This document shows positions 55,085 through 63,128 of a DNA stretch of 64,000 nucleotides, one piece after another. Source of the stretch: Cytophagales bacterium (GTDB lineage Bacteria; Bacteroidota; Bacteroidia; Cytophagales; Thermoflexibacteraceae); NCBI GenBank assembly GCA_013299115.1, contig JAAFKA010000003.1, positions 240,144-304,143 of the forward strand. Direction: 5' to 3'. Under the pieces are notes generated by a model. It made no database searches and was not told where the DNA came from. It saw only the letters and a list, made by a program, of their open reading frames with translations. The translations under genes were made by a program, and so were the position numbers. The stretch's first letter is position 1. Every line of letters starts with the position of its first letter.

Positions 55085-55899
55085 GGTAGTGGTAACAAAA
55101 GTATGATACTTTTTTCAACAATAATTGTAATTTTTACAATAAATACATATTTTCATAGCTGCCTCATGATTTTCCAATTTTTTCGAAAACCCACAAGTTT
55201 TTCGTACTGTTCTTCTATTTCTTGACCGAATGTAAGTATTATTTCCCTCAATATCTTTGGTGTACTTTTTTCCAATTTTATGCTTATTTTTTGGCAATAT
55301 TTTCGCAAAAGCTTTCCAATTATCAGTACAAAATTCATCTACTGCAATCTTATTTGTTGCCAGTTGAGCATACAGATTTTTAATAGTTTCCTCACTCCTG
55401 TCACCAAAAACATGACCTACTATTTCACTATTTTGCGGACAATAAGCTTAGAGAAGCCATTTTTTATTATTTTTACTGCCAACGTAAGTCCAAAATTCAT
55501 CAATTTGTAAACTTTCATAATGCTGTTTTTGTGGTTTAATATCCAGATTTTCTGCATAACTGACCAATGTATGTAAAATGTAAGGTTTACTGAGCTGGTG
55601 GCAGCCCCCTTCAAAGATATTTTCTATATCTGTTATGCCTGAATTACGGCACAATGCTTTGATGACTAATTTTTTAATGACGGGATTCGCCCCATTTTTT
55701 TTATATGCTAATTGAAATTGTTTTTTACAAGTACGGCATAAAAAATTTTGAATACCAGTTGGCTTTTTGCCGTTTTTATTTATTTTTGTGCTTTGACAAT
55801 GAGGACAAGTTAGCATAATTGTATAATTTTAGAAGGTTTTACAAAGATAACTAACTCATTGTCAATTTATTAGACTATCATACTTTTTTTACCACTACC
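55085..55899. mobile_element. IS1-family insertion sequence (815 bp) with target duplication
   Basis: The terminal inverted repeats read GGTAGTGGTAACAAAAGTAT at the left (55085) and GGTAGTGGTAAAAAAAGTAT on the complement of the right end (55899), about 24 paired bases. The flanking 8 bases AAATTATG are duplicated exactly at 55077-55084 and 55900-55907. It inserted just upstream of, or at the very start of, the restriction endonuclease gene. Its transposase has an internal stop codon, so the copy is probably immobile by itself. Confidence 0.9.
55115..55816 (-). pseudogene. IS1-family transposase with in-frame stop
   Basis: The frame from ATG 55816 encodes a zinc-ribbon (CPHCQSTKINKNGKK, CRTCKKQF) and the first DDE Asp in LQIDEFWTYVGSKNNKKWLL. 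A TAA at 55448-55450 stops it at codon 123, and the same frame continues AYCPQNSEIVGHVFGDRSEE, VDEFCTDNWKAFAK (second Asp) and on to a TGA at 55115. Relatives usually have a Tyr or similar residue at the stop position (WLIYAY-like), so a single base change explains it. Without the stop it would be a 233-residue one-frame IS1 transposase. Confidence 0.85.
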
Positions 55900-55908
55900 A
55901 AATTATGA

Positions 55909-56868
55909 GAACAAAAATACAAAACCGTTATCGACAAAAACACTTTCTACTTTTACAACCCTGTTTTTCAGGACAAATACGAAAGTTATATCAACTCTCT
56001 AACCGAAACTTTACTTGTTCTTAAAAACCAAGTGGATACGCAAGGGCTTAAAAAAGAGTTGTTCGAGAACTTATTGGCTGAAAAAGAAAATGGTTTGCGT
56101 GCTTTGTTGGCTTTGACAGGTTTTGCAAACGAAAGCCTAAAAAGGTTGATTACTGTTGTGCGAGTGGCTGAAAATCAAGAACTTGCAAAATTGTTAGTCA
56201 AAGATAAGTGGTAGGAATTAGAGAAATTGGAAGTTCTGAAAGAGTGGGGAGATAGCAAATTAGAGAATTTGGTTAAGAAAAACGAGTTTTTTAGAAAAGG
56301 GCTCGTAAACCTGTTTTTTGAAGGTGCAACCATTCCATTTTTAGCCCAAACTTTGCCACTTTTTGAACTCAAAAAATTGTCAATTTCTAAACTGAAATTT
56401 GAAACTCCTGCAATGATTGATACATTGGTACGTTATAAGGAAAAGGGAAGTTATGCAGGACAAGCAGAAAATAACCCTGAATATTTAATCAAAACATTGT
56501 TAGACGAACTCAAAATTACTCACGAAAAAGGAGATTTAACAGAGTTATTCGAAAACAAGTTTAATGAAAAACGTACAATGGATTTCATTTTGCCTAACAA
56601 AGAAAATCCTCAAATTATCATAGAAAGTTCGTTTTTGGTAACAACTTCATCAGGACAAGGCGACAAGTCAAAAACTGAAGGCAATATCAAAAAACTGATA
56701 CAAGAATATTACCCCAATGCAAAATTTGTGGGTTTTGTTGATGGAATTGGTTGGTATGCAAGGCAAGGAGATTTAATGCGAATGGTTACAGCCTTTGACG
56801 AAGTTTTTACATTTCACAAAGACGAATTAGAAAGATTTAAAGAATACCTAAAACAAAATTTGAAATGA
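55909..56868 (+). pseudogene. DpnII-like type II restriction endonuclease, disrupted
   Basis: One continuous frame reads EQKYKTVIDKNTFYFYNPVFQ ... LAKLLVKDKW, then a TAG at 56212-56214, then ELEKLEVLKEWGD ... EYLKQNLK up to the TGA at 56866. The C-terminal part resembles the DpnII/MboI endonuclease family: TMDFILP and IIIESSFLVTTSSGQGDKSK stand at the D ... E-x-N/S-F-Y-GSGSK position, followed by FVGFVDGIGWYARQ. The true start is lost: an ATG at 55905 is out of frame by one base and the IS1 element lies immediately upstream. An internal start at 56227 could give a partial protein. Its stop overlaps the methylase start by four bases (ATGA), the coupling usual in restriction-modification pairs. 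Confidence 0.6.
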
Positions 56869-57920
56869 TAGAAACCTATTTGAATAAAATACATCAAGGA
56901 GATTGTTTAGCATTATTAAAACAAATTCCTGATAATTCAGTGGATATGACTTTTGCAGACCCACCTTTTAACCTCAAAAAAGGTTACAAATCCTATAAAG
57001 ATAGTTTGGCTTTGCAAGAATATTTGGATTGGTGCGAAAGTTGGATTTTGGAAATGGTGCGAATTACAAAGCCCACAGGCTCAATTTATCTGCACAATAT
57101 TCCAAAATGGCTTACTTATTATGCAGGTTTTTTGAATAAAGTAGCAGAATTTAAACATTGGATTTCATGGGATGCTCCTACTATGCCAATGGGAAAAACG
57201 TTGCAACCTAATCACTACGGAATTTTATTTTATGCCAAAGATATTAAACAACTAAAATTTTACGAAGTACGTTATCCACACAAAAGAGATAGAAAAAGTA
57301 AATATTTATCAAAAGATTATGGCGGAAAAAAGGCAATTTTACACCCTTTTGGTTCCTTGGTTTCAGACGTTTGGACTGATATTCACCGTATTAAACACAA
57401 CAAATACAGAGATGAACACCCTTGTCAGTTGCCCATTCATTTGTTGGAAAGAATAATTTTAATGTCCACAGACGAAAATGATATTGTCCTTGACCCTTTT
57501 AATGGAACAGGCACAACAGCCATTGCAGCCAAAAGATTAGGCAGACAATACATTGGTTTTGAGTTAGATAACGAATATGTAGAGATAACAAGGAGCAAAT
57601 TAGAAGAAGTCAAACCTATTTCAAAAGTGGGTAATTCTTGGGTAAGTTATTATTTAGACAAAATAGTAACTTTGCGAGATTGTGATTGGGAAGAATTAAA
57701 AGAACATTTTTATATGCCCAAAAACCCTGAAGAAATAGACCATACACCTATAGTTTTGACTTCAAAAGTTCATATTTCTGTACCAATCAAAACCGAATAT
57801 GACCCACAAAAAATGCAAATTCAAAAACTATTCGAACCCCTCGAAAATTACGAAAGTGGCGTAAAAATAAACATCGCCCAACATAGGCTTGGCGAAAGCG
57901 GGGCAGAAGTGCTAAATTGA
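56865..57920 (+). CDS. DNA methyltransferase (beta-class, N6-adenine or N4-cytosine)
   Basis: A 351-residue methylase with catalytic motif ADPPFNL near the N-terminus and the SAM-binding motif DPFNGTGTTAIAAKRLGRQYIG near residue 210. This motif order defines the beta class. A target-recognition segment lies between them, and a C-terminal extension follows residue 245. It overlaps the endonuclease frame by 4 bases, so the pair would be a type II system; with the endonuclease broken it may now be a solitary methylase. Its last 15 codons (IAQHRLGESGAEVLN) are read from the attC-like repeat, so the cassette end supplies the stop codon. Sequence specificity cannot be told. Confidence 0.88.
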   Translation: MIETYLNKIHQGDCLALLKQIPDNSVDMTFADPPFNLKKGYKSYKDSLALQEYLDWCESWILEMVRITKPTGSIYLHNIPKWLTYYAGFLNKVAEFKHWISWDAPTMPMGKTLQPNHYGILFYAKDIKQLKFYEVRYPHKRDRKSKYLSKDYGGKKAILHPFGSLVSDVWTDIHRIKHNKYRDEHPCQLPIHLLERIILMSTDENDIVLDPFNGTGTTAIAAKRLGRQYIGFELDNEYVEITRSKLEEVKPISKVGNSWVSYYLDKIVTLRDCDWEELKEHFYMPKNPEEIDHTPIVLTSKVHISVPIKTEYDPQKMQIQKLFEPLENYESGVKINIAQHRLGESGAEVLN

Positions 57921-58191
57921 ACTTTTGAATATAAATGGGGCTAAATTACTTTATTTGGGCTTTTGTGCTGAGATTTCCCCGCCTTCGCCAAGCCTTTTCC
58001 GTTGTTCAAAATGCGAGGCTGCGCCTCGCATTTTGAACAACGACTCGTTGGGTTACACTCAAAGTTGTGCGAAGACGCTTCGGCTGCGCCTCGCACTTCG
58101 CACAACTTTGAGTTTGCGAAATTGCAAAAAAAATTTCGTTGCTACGCAACGATTTTTTTTGCAACTTCGCAAACCCAACGAGTCGTTGGGT
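57876..58191 (+). repeat. attC-like composite palindromic repeat, copy 1
   Basis: Runs from GCCCAAC to GTTGGGT. Sub-site A (57876 to about 58007) has AAC, GGCTTGGCGAAAGCGGGG, a loop, CCCCGCCTTCGCCAAGCC and GTTG at 58001. Sub-site B follows as a hairpin GTTGTTCAAAATGCGAGGC with its complement, ending in AAC at 58039-58041. A stem GACTCGTTGGGTT paired with AACCCAACGAGTC then encloses two more hairpins, and the site ends with GTT. Hairpin loops are TGC, TGC and TAC. Confidence 0.85.
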
Positions 58192-58248
58192 GTCATTCTA
58201 AAAAACTACCCAAATAAAACTCTATCAAAAATAAAAATTTGCTATTTT

Positions 58249-58280
58249 TTTGCAAAAATCAAATTTTGTATTTACCTTTG
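58249..58280 (+). promoter_or_regulatory. Cassette-borne promoter of the AAA15 gene
   Basis: TTTG at 58249-58252, 20 bases, TACCTTTG at 58273-58280, 31 bases before the ATG at 58311. Confidence 0.65.
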
Positions 58281-58310
58281 CACACGAAATCAATCTAAAC
58301 ACGATTAAAA

Positions 58311-59651
58311 ATGTTGATAGAATTTAGTGTAGAAAATTTCCTTTCTTTCAAAGACTTAGCAACTTTTTCAATGGTTGCTGCAAAGTCCTTTAAGGAGTAT
58401 AAGGACAGTCATACCATAGAAATTGATAACAACTTAACTTTACTCAAGTCCGCTATCGTTTATGGAAATAATGCAAGTGGGAAAAGTAACCTATTTGAAG
58501 CAATAAACTTTATGAAAGCAACTGTTCTCAATTCATTTAGAGATGCTTTGATGGGTAATAATGAAAGAACATTTCCATTGGAAAAATTTGCTTTAAGTTC
58601 AAAATCTGAAAAAGAAACAAGTTTTTTTGAAATTTCCTTCATTCAAAATGGCGTAAAATATCGTTATGGTTTTGAATTAGACTTTGACAAAGTTGTTGCA
58701 GAGTGGTTATTTCATACAACAAGTAAAGAAGTTTATCTCTTTAAAAGAGATTTACAAAGTATTGAAATCAATAAATCTGCTTTCAAAGAGGCTATTGGTA
58801 AGGAAGAAGATGTTAAAGAAAATGTACTATTTTTATCTTATCTTGCATACCTTCAAAAATCAGAAATTTCAAATAACCTCATCAAATGGTTTGGGAATTT
58901 TAATCTTATAAACGGTATTCACGACCGTTTGCACAAACGTTACACTATTGATAAATTAAAATCTGATAATCAATTTTTTAGTTGGGTTTTACATTTTATA
59001 AAATACTTGGAAATCTCTAATCTTTCAACGACAGAGGAAGATGTTAATGAAGTTAGTTTGGAAACACTTAGGGAAAAGGGAAAAGATGAAGAAATTATCA
59101 ACCTTTTAACAAGCATACAAAAAATACAATCCAAACAGCCTAAAAGAGACCAATTAATCACTTATCACAGAAAATATGATGAAAATAATATTTTAATTGA
59201 AACTGTTCCATTTAATTTTGACCAACAAGAGTCCGAAGGAACAAAGAAACTTCTTTATTTGCTTGGTCCTTGGTATGATACATTGCAGAAAGGGAAAGTT
59301 TTAATTGTTGATGAACTTGAATCTCGTTTACATAGTCACCTAACATTGAGGTTAATAGATTTCTTTCATAGTTTTAATAGGAGTTCCGCTCAACTGATTT
59401 GTGCTGTTCACGATGTTTCTCTTTTGAATAAAGAAATTTTTAGACGAGACCAAATTTGGTTTGTTGAAAAAAATCAATTTGGCGTGTCAGAATTGACTTC
59501 ATTGGCAGATTTCAAAACAGATACAGTCAGAAATAAATCAGCATTTGATAAAAACTACTTGGAAGGTAAATATGGTGCAATCCCTTATTTCAATATTGAT
59601 AAAAAATTAAACGAACTTTTGTATGAAAAAAGGGAAACAGAACAAATTTAA
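58311..59651 (+). CDS. AAA15-type (RloA-like) ATPase
   Basis: A 446-residue SMC/ABC-like ATPase. Walker A is in VYGNNASGKSNLFEA, the signature-like motif in ESEGTKKLLYLLG, Walker B in KVLIVDELESRLHSHLT and the switch His in CAVHDVSLL. The N-terminal MLIEFSVENFLSFKD is typical of COG1106 ATPases, many of which are found in phage-defence or abortive-infection loci, usually with a nuclease partner. Here the partner position is taken by a short, broken gene without a nuclease motif that I can recognise. The gene begins 126 bases after the cassette start and has its own promoter. Confidence 0.82.
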   Translation: MLIEFSVENFLSFKDLATFSMVAAKSFKEYKDSHTIEIDNNLTLLKSAIVYGNNASGKSNLFEAINFMKATVLNSFRDALMGNNERTFPLEKFALSSKSEKETSFFEISFIQNGVKYRYGFELDFDKVVAEWLFHTTSKEVYLFKRDLQSIEINKSAFKEAIGKEEDVKENVLFLSYLAYLQKSEISNNLIKWFGNFNLINGIHDRLHKRYTIDKLKSDNQFFSWVLHFIKYLEISNLSTTEEDVNEVSLETLREKGKDEEIINLLTSIQKIQSKQPKRDQLITYHRKYDENNILIETVPFNFDQQESEGTKKLLYLLGPWYDTLQKGKVLIVDELESRLHSHLTLRLIDFFHSFNRSSAQLICAVHDVSLLNKEIFRRDQIWFVEKNQFGVSELTSLADFKTDTVRNKSAFDKNYLEGKYGAIPYFNIDKKLNELLYEKRETEQI

Positions 59652-60069
59652 GGAAAGAGAACCTTCCGCATACAAAAGGGAGATGAAAGGTCTTGAAATT
59701 CGAGAAAGTAAAAAAGAACCTTTAATAGTATTGAGTTTTAAGGATTTTGATAGAAATCAAGGACAAAGTTTTGAAGATTGGGAAGGCGAGAAATTATTAG
59801 CCCTTGCTATAAGTAAACTTTGAGAGATTTGCCAAAAAACGGTAGTTCAAGCAATAACAGAAGGTGTTATTAAACAATATACAAAAGTTAGTTTTCCACC
59901 TGAATCGAGTTTTGAACACCCTAAACACATTTTCCCAGATGTAACTTGGTGTTCAATGCACATACAAGGAAAAGAATGTGTAATTGGATATTTTGAAGAT
60001 AACATTTTTCAAGTTGTATTCTTAGACAAAAATCACGAGTTTTGGGAAACTAAGAAGAAGAATACTTAA
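59623..60069 (+). pseudogene. Conserved hypothetical protein with in-frame TGA
   Basis: The frame from ATG 59623 (29 bases inside the ATPase gene) reads KFKEREPSAYKREMKGLEIRE ... LLALAISKL. A TGA at 59821-59823 interrupts it and the same frame goes on EICQKTVVQAITEGVIK ... HPKHIFPDVTWCSMHIQGKEC, ending WETKKKNT and TAA at 60069. Relatives I recall from Bacteroidota read on through this point with an Arg, so CGA to TGA is likely. The full protein would be about 148 residues; its function is unknown. It carries no nuclease signature that I can see. Confidence 0.65.
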
Positions 60070-60086
60070 AACTAAAAAGAACGAAC

Positions 60087-60395
60087 ACCCAACATTGGCT
60101 TGGCGAAAGCGGGGCAAAAGTGCTTTATTGAACTTTGGAATATAAATGGGGATTTGTACTTATTTTGGGCTTTTGTGCTACGGATTTCCCCGCCTTCGCC
60201 AAGCCTTTTCCGTTGTTCAAAATGCGAGGCTACGCCTCGCATTTTGAACAACGACTCGTTGGGTTACACTCAAAGTTGTGCGAAATGCTTCGGCTACGCC
60301 TTCGCACAACTTTGAGTTTGCGAAATTGCAAAAAAAATTTCGTTGCTACGCAACGATTTTTTTTGCAACTTCGCAAACCCAACGAGTCGTTAGTG
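60087..60395 (+). repeat. attC-like composite palindromic repeat, copy 2
   Basis: Runs from ACCCAAC to GTTAGTG. Sub-site A ends at GTTG 60212. The hairpin 60212-60230/60234-60252 has a 19-base perfect stem around TAC. Sub-site B, from AAC 60250 to GTT 60389, has the 13-base perfect stem GACTCGTTGGGTT/AACCCAACGAGTC enclosing two hairpins, each with a TAC loop. Confidence 0.85.
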
Positions 60396-61814
60396 GCTAT
60401 TTTAAATACTTCAAACATAAAATGAAAAAAATAAAAATTATATTCATTATATTCTTACTTTTTTTAACACAATCTGTATTCGCCCAAAAAACAAAACTAA
60501 TAATTGATAGTTTGTTTTATGGACAAAACGGAATTAAACAAAAATACCCAAACGTAGGACTTAGTATTGGTATTTTAAAAAACAATAAAACATTTTTTTA
60601 TCAATTTGGAAATAAAAATAAAGAGACAGATGAACCAATTACTAAGCATACTATTTTTGAAATAGGTTCTGCTACCAAAACCTTTACTGGTTTACTATTA
60701 AGCATAGAAATAGCAAATAACAGAATAAATAAATCAGAATTTATTGATGCTTTTTTTAATTCTAATATCCTACACAATAATATAGTAAACAAAGTAAAAA
60801 TTACTGATTTGGCAAGTCATCAATCTGGGTTACCAAACTTATCAAATGATAAGTATTTAAATGATTTGGTGCAAAAAGATGCAACTAATCCTTTTCAATT
60901 TGTGGATATAAACTATTTATTAGATATTTTAATTAAGACTGATACACTTATCAATTTTAGAAAGTATCAATATAATAACTACACATTCTCTCTTTTAGGT
61001 TATATTCTTGCAAAAAAAAACCAACTTAGTTATGATGAATTATTACAAAAAAATATCCTAACTCCAATGAGTATGAGATATACATCATTAAATAAAGCAA
61101 AAACAAGTAATGTGGCAGGACTGTATGATGAAGATGGAAATTCAAAAAAAAGCATAATTTTAGGAGATGTTAAGCCCGCAGGCGGACTTTGTTCAAATGC
61201 GGTTGATATGTTAAAATATTTAAAATTACAACTTGGGGTTTCAAAAACCAACTTACAAAGTGCAGTGCGAATTTCTCAAGAAACATACTACACAGATGAT
61301 AAACATAAAGTAAGTTTGGGCTGGGATATTAAGAATGGATATTTGCAAAAAGATGGAGATACATTCGGAAATTCTTGTCTTTTACTCTTTGACAAAAAAA
61401 ACCAAATAGGAATTGTAGTTTTATCAAATCATCAAAATGCAGATATTGTTAATTGTGTAGTAGATTATATTTATAAAAAATTAGTTGATAAAAATGAAAA
61501 CAGCCACTAACATTGGCTTGGCAAAAGCGGGGCAAAAGTGCTTTATTGAACTTTGGAATATAATTGGGGCTAAACTACTTTATTTGGGCTTTTGTGCTAA
61601 GATTTCCCCGCCTTCGCCAAGCCTTTTCCGTTGTTCAAAATGCGAGGCGTAGCCTCGCATTTTGAACAACGACTCGTTGGGTTACACTCAAAGTTGTGCG
61701 AAATGCTTCGGCTACGCCTTCGCACTTCGCACAACTTTGAGTTTGCGAAATTGCAAAAAAAATTTCGTTGCTACGCAACGATTTTTTTTGCAACTTCGCA
61801 AACCCAACGAGTCG
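60390..61814 (+). mobile_element. Gene cassette 3 (serine hydrolase)
   Basis: Its ends GTTAGTGGCTATTTT (60389 on) and AAAACAGCCACTAAC (ending 61511) are complementary at 14 of 15 positions. It holds one gene, whose stop codon TAA is part of the terminal CACTAAC. No promoter fits between the cassette start and the ATG, so expression probably depends on upstream transcription. Confidence 0.75.
60422..61510 (+). CDS. Exported beta-lactamase-like serine hydrolase
   Basis: A 362-residue protein with signal peptide MKKIKIIFIIFLLFLTQSVFAQ. It has the class-C beta-lactamase/esterase fold signatures: nucleophile in IGSATKTFTGLLL (S-x-x-K) and YQYNNYTFSLLGYIL (Y-x-N). A KPAGGLCSNAVDMLKYLKLQLG segment is typical of family members that act as peptidases or esterases. 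The third motif (HTG-like) is weak (GDTFGNS). True beta-lactam resistance cannot be inferred. ATG 60422 is used; the open frame extends upstream into the repeat only because the palindrome lacks stops. It is the sole gene of its cassette. Confidence 0.82.
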   Translation: MKKIKIIFIIFLLFLTQSVFAQKTKLIIDSLFYGQNGIKQKYPNVGLSIGILKNNKTFFYQFGNKNKETDEPITKHTIFEIGSATKTFTGLLLSIEIANNRINKSEFIDAFFNSNILHNNIVNKVKITDLASHQSGLPNLSNDKYLNDLVQKDATNPFQFVDINYLLDILIKTDTLINFRKYQYNNYTFSLLGYILAKKNQLSYDELLQKNILTPMSMRYTSLNKAKTSNVAGLYDEDGNSKKSIILGDVKPAGGLCSNAVDMLKYLKLQLGVSKTNLQSAVRISQETYYTDDKHKVSLGWDIKNGYLQKDGDTFGNSCLLLFDKKNQIGIVVLSNHQNADIVNCVVDYIYKKLVDKNENSH

Positions 61815-61820
61815 TTGGTA
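61505..61820 (+). repeat. attC-like composite palindromic repeat, copy 3
   Basis: Runs from CACTAAC to GTTGGTA. It has the same architecture as copies 1 and 2. The first hairpin's loop reads GTA (61649-61651) inside an unchanged stem, the reverse complement of the TAC loop in copy 2. Confidence 0.85.
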
Positions 61821-61825
61821 GCCAT

Positions 61826-61856
61826 TTTGGAAATACGGAAAAAATGACTAATTTTG
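61826..61856 (+). promoter_or_regulatory. Cassette-borne promoter of the cassette-4 operon
   Basis: TTTG at 61826-61829, exactly 19 bases, TAATTTTG at 61849-61856. The -33 element lies within the cassette's complementary terminus. Confidence 0.7.
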
Positions 61857-61876
61857 TGAAAATAAATTTATAACAT

Positions 61877-63112
61877 ATGTTTAAAATTTTCAGAATATCA
61901 AATTTCAGAACACATCTAAATACTGAGTTAAAATTGCAAGATTTAACTTTAGTAATAGGCTCTAATAATTCAGGCAAGAGCAATCTACTTGCAGGTTTAA
62001 GTTTTTTCTCTAAACTTGTTAGCAATGCTTTTCCTGATAGTGACAAAGATAAGACTGTTAAAAACTCTTATTATTTCGCAAATAGGCATAGCTTGAGTAA
62101 TAATAATACGCCTATCATTTTTAACTGTGAGTGGCATAAAGATGATATACAAATCACTTATCAACTTGAATTGTATTGTTTTGATAAGGAAAAGGTAGGT
62201 TGTAAAGAACGACTAACATTAAACGATAAAAAATATGAAAATGGATTTTCTGAACAAACAAATGAATTATTGCTAAGAACTATAATACGACAGCAAGAAC
62301 CAAGTAGCGAAATAGTAGAGTTAATTGACATTTTTTTTAGGTCTTTAGCCTTTTTGTACTATTATAATTTTCAACCCTCAATGCTAAAAGGAGAATCCTT
62401 TGCTACTATTTATGTAAATGGAAGTCCTAAACCTGCTTTAAAAAGGGATTTCATACGTGAGTTTAGAGATGGAAAACGTCCAAATATTGCCAGCGAAATA
62501 GGCAAAGAAGGAACAAATTTCCAAGAACTCATTAAATATGTTAAAGAAGAAGAAAGCGAAACATATAACAAATTCTTAGGTTTTCTCAAAAGATTTGAAG
62601 ACAGTTTTGTAGGTATTCACGTTGATAGAGGACAAGTAAAGTGGCAATTTGATATGGGTAACTCTAACTTTCCTTTTTTTGAACCCGATAAAATTTCAGA
62701 CGGTTTAGCCAAAGCAGCAGCGGTCGCACTATTATGTGCTATGAAACGTCCCCCATCAGTCATTATGATTGAAGAAGTTGAAAATGGAATAAACCAAAAA
62801 AACTTGGCTGAATTTCTTAAATGGTTGGTTGGAACTTCTGAAAATGGCAATAAAACACAATTCATTCTTACTTCGCATAGCCCTTCGGTTATTAGAGAGT
62901 TTGCAGATAGAATTGACCGTGTATATAATGTTCATCTTAAAAAGAAAAAAGGTTATGTAAGTGAAGTTACAAATCTCAATGAAGCAATTAAACCCCTTGT
63001 TAGATTTGGTTCTATAAAAGAAGAAGAAGTTACTGAACAAGAAGGTGTTTATCACATAAGACCTCACGCCTTAACAGAACTATTTTATAATGGTGTTTTA
63101 GCAGAATTATAA
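61877..63112 (+). CDS. AAA ATPase (AAA15/AAA21, OLD-like), cassette 4
   Basis: A 411-residue ABC/SMC-like ATPase. Walker A is in LVIGSNNSGKSNLLAGL, the signature region in ISDGLAKAAAVALLCAM, Walker B in PSVIMIEEVENGINQKN, and the switch His in ILTSHSPSVIREFAD. The N-terminal FKIFRISNFRTHLN is typical of OLD/RecF-like ATPases. It lacks a C-terminal TOPRIM domain, which is instead found as a separate protein encoded 16 bases downstream. Two-gene ATPase-plus-TOPRIM units of this sort (for example Gabija-, PARIS- and OLD-like systems) are anti-phage modules; this specific pair is not one I can name. Confidence 0.82.
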   Translation: MFKIFRISNFRTHLNTELKLQDLTLVIGSNNSGKSNLLAGLSFFSKLVSNAFPDSDKDKTVKNSYYFANRHSLSNNNTPIIFNCEWHKDDIQITYQLELYCFDKEKVGCKERLTLNDKKYENGFSEQTNELLLRTIIRQQEPSSEIVELIDIFFRSLAFLYYYNFQPSMLKGESFATIYVNGSPKPALKRDFIREFRDGKRPNIASEIGKEGTNFQELIKYVKEEESETYNKFLGFLKRFEDSFVGIHVDRGQVKWQFDMGNSNFPFFEPDKISDGLAKAAAVALLCAMKRPPSVIMIEEVENGINQKNLAEFLKWLVGTSENGNKTQFILTSHSPSVIREFADRIDRVYNVHLKKKKGYVSEVTNLNEAIKPLVRFGSIKEEEVTEQEGVYHIRPHALTELFYNGVLAEL

Positions 63113-63128
63113 CCAGCTATCGATATTT

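Larger units (their letters stand above)
58186..60389 (+). mobile_element. Gene cassette 2 (AAA15 ATPase unit)
   Basis: Bounded by G^TT at 58185 and G^TT at 60389. The 5' end, GTTGGGTGT, is the exact complement of ACACCCAAC at 60085-60093; allowing one unpaired A, the match extends to ATTC/GAAC. It contains its own promoter, an ATPase gene and a broken second gene. Confidence 0.7.

Noticed and set aside
58002..58308. Open frames inside the attC-like repeats (also 60135-60425, 61631-61873)
   Set aside because: Same palindromic text in each copy, no codon pattern of a protein, no start signals; they are open by chance of composition.
55115..60069. Stop-codon reassignment or recoding
   Set aside because: Three neighbouring broken genes each use a different stop, and all other genes use TAA, TAG and TGA as ordinary stops.
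60278..60421. N-terminal extension of the serine hydrolase from 60278
   Set aside because: It is read out of the palindromic repeat; ATG 60422 gives a clean signal peptide.
60422..61510. Antibiotic-resistance beta-lactamase
   Set aside because: Only the general serine-hydrolase fold motifs are present; the third motif is atypical and many relatives are peptidases or esterases.
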